A stretch of 5,569 nucleotides of DNA, from the NCBI GenBank assembly GCA_030587525.1, contig JAUQYW010000022.1, forward strand, positions 1 to 5,569. Reading direction: 5' to 3'. Below, one piece after another: positions 4,657 through 5,569 of this stretch. The position numbers and the translations under genes are program-made. The notes under the pieces are model-generated. The model ran no database searches, was not told the origin of the DNA, and saw nothing but the letters and a program-made list of their open reading frames with translations. Every line of letters begins with the position of its first letter. The first letter of the stretch is position 1. The DNA comes from Candidatus Sigynarchaeota archaeon. GTDB lineage: Archaea; Asgardarchaeota; Lokiarchaeia; Sigynarchaeales; Sigynarchaeaceae.

Positions 4657-4660
4657 AGGA
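4656..4660 (+). promoter_or_regulatory. Ribosome binding site deciding the TTG start of purA
   Basis: GAGGA lies 9 bases before TTG 4670. No in-frame ATG exists before the conserved N-terminal motif; the other in-frame TTG (4643) is upstream of this site and would add nine residues not typical of the family. Confidence 0.55.
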
Positions 4661-4669
4661 AGATCGCAG

Positions 4670-5569
4670 TTGCCGAACAAGAAGAACATCGTCATCGTGG
4701 GCTCGGCCTGGGGTGACGAAGGAAAGGGAAAAATAACAGATTATTTCGCCGACAAGGTCGATTTCGTGGTCCGGTTCCAGGGAGGCAACAACGCCGGCCA
4801 CACGATCGTGGTGAACAACAAGAAATACGCGTTCCACTTGATTCCTTCAGGCGTCATACGGGGGAAGACCGTGGTTATCGCTAATGGCGTCGTCGTGGAT
4901 CCAAAGGTTCTGCTGTACGAGATCAAGACCCTCAAGGACGAAGGCATCAAGGTCGATCTCAAGATCAGCACCAAGGCCCACGTCATCATGCCCTATCACA
5001 TCGCACTCGATGGTGCCGAGGACTCTGCCAAGGGAAAATATGCAGCGGGCACGACCAAGCGCGGCATCGGGCCGTGCTACTCCGACAAGGTAGCTCGCAA
5101 CGGCATCCGCATGATGGACCTCGTGCAACCAGCAATCTTGCGGGAAAAACTCGAAATGCTGATCCCGATCAAGCAGAAGATCCTTGCCATCTATGGAATC
5201 AACGAGAAACTGGACATCGAGCAAATCTATAAGGATTATATCGATTATGGGAATCAATTGAAAGATATGCTCTGCGACACGGACTATTTGCTCAACGAAG
5301 CCCTCGACGCGGGAAAGACTGCGCTGTTCGAGGGCGCGCAAGGCTCTATGCTCTGTATCGATCATGGCCTGTACCCGCACGGCACCTCGTCGAACTGCGT
5401 GGCCCAGGGTGCATCAACCGGCACCGGCGTGCCGATGAAGAAGTTCAACACGGTCATCGGCATCGTGAAGGCGTACATATCTCGAGTCGGCGCAGGACCC
5501 GTGCCCACCGAGTTGACCGATGCCATCGGGAACCAGATCCGCGAGCAAGGGCACGAATACGGCACAACG
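4670..5569 (+). CDS. purA: Adenylosuccinate synthetase, partial (C-terminus outside window)
   Basis: PurA joins IMP and aspartate using GTP to give adenylosuccinate, the first committed step from IMP to AMP. The 300 visible codons (of about 430 in the full-length type) read from TTG 4670. Recognisable blocks are WGDEGKGK (residues 14-21, with catalytic D16), GGNNAGHT (38-45, with H44), IPSG (58-61), NGVVVDP (72-78), GTTKRGIGPCYSDK (127-140, the IMP-contact loop) followed by R143, FEGAQG (220-225) with IDHG and TSSN after it, and VGAGPVPTEL close to the right edge. It is the long form shared by bacteria, eukaryotes and some archaea, not the shortened form of many euryarchaea. A terminator lies upstream, so it probably has its own promoter. 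No defects are seen in the visible part. Confidence 0.97.
   Translation, partial: MPNKKNIVIVGSAWGDEGKGKITDYFADKVDFVVRFQGGNNAGHTIVVNNKKYAFHLIPSGVIRGKTVVIANGVVVDPKVLLYEIKTLKDEGIKVDLKISTKAHVIMPYHIALDGAEDSAKGKYAAGTTKRGIGPCYSDKVARNGIRMMDLVQPAILREKLEMLIPIKQKILAIYGINEKLDIEQIYKDYIDYGNQLKDMLCDTDYLLNEALDAGKTALFEGAQGSMLCIDHGLYPHGTSSNCVAQGASTGTGVPMKKFNTVIGIVKAYISRVGAGPVPTELTDAIGNQIREQGHEYGTT

Noticed and set aside
4847..5380. Minus-strand ORF of 177 codons over purA
   Set aside because: Antisense shadow of a strongly conserved purA frame.
1..5569. tRNA, rRNA or insertion-sequence genes
   Set aside because: I saw no cloverleaf with a TTCRA arm, no rRNA-like blocks, no transposase motifs and no terminal inverted repeats around the rearranged region.

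Overview
The window looks archaeal, though this is an inference from gene content and I cannot fix the phylum. The supporting signs are a QueD/6-pyruvoyltetrahydropterin synthase of the longer archaeal type, a fragment resembling the C-terminal half of a RadA/RadB-like RecA-fold ATPase, GGTGA-type ribosome binding sites, AT-rich TATA-like leaders and an oligo-T stop signal without a strong hairpin. A member of the Asgard group would fit, but nothing seen here proves it. Base composition is patchy: GC-rich coding blocks (queD, the RecA-like part, purA) alternate with AT-rich ones.

Layout. Bases 1-811 hold two minus-strand genes in a probable operon: queD (811 to 335), then a cysteine-rich zinc-ribbon protein with a membrane segment that runs off the left edge. 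The queD frame is complete and well conserved except for an in-frame TGA at codon 26, exactly where the family has its catalytic cysteine. That makes it a candidate selenocysteine enzyme, or a gene killed by a single base change. A divergent spacer with two palindromes separates queD from a plus-strand orphan gene (949-1605) that carries a 42-bp tandem duplication and a 31-bp dispersed repeat.

Bases 1606-2950 look rearranged. A minus-strand ORF (2437 to 1697) joins the C-terminal half of a RecA-fold ATPase to a polytopic membrane region. Upstream of it lie a frameshifted coding remnant, a nested tandem repeat (2531-2684) and a second copy of the 31-bp repeat just before the next operon. That copy encodes an Ala-Pro-Glu-Arg-Val-Thr peptide also present in the RecA-like ORF, so these pieces probably derive from one gene family.

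Bases 2952-4559 are a two-gene plus-strand operon of short-chain dehydrogenases/reductases. The first lacks the usual glycine-rich and NNAG motifs; the second is canonical. They may form a heteromeric NAD-linked 3-hydroxyacyl-CoA/3-oxoacyl reductase. A T-rich terminator follows, then a leader with a palindrome and a potential hairpin, and purA (adenylosuccinate synthetase, TTG start), which is cut by the right edge after 300 codons.
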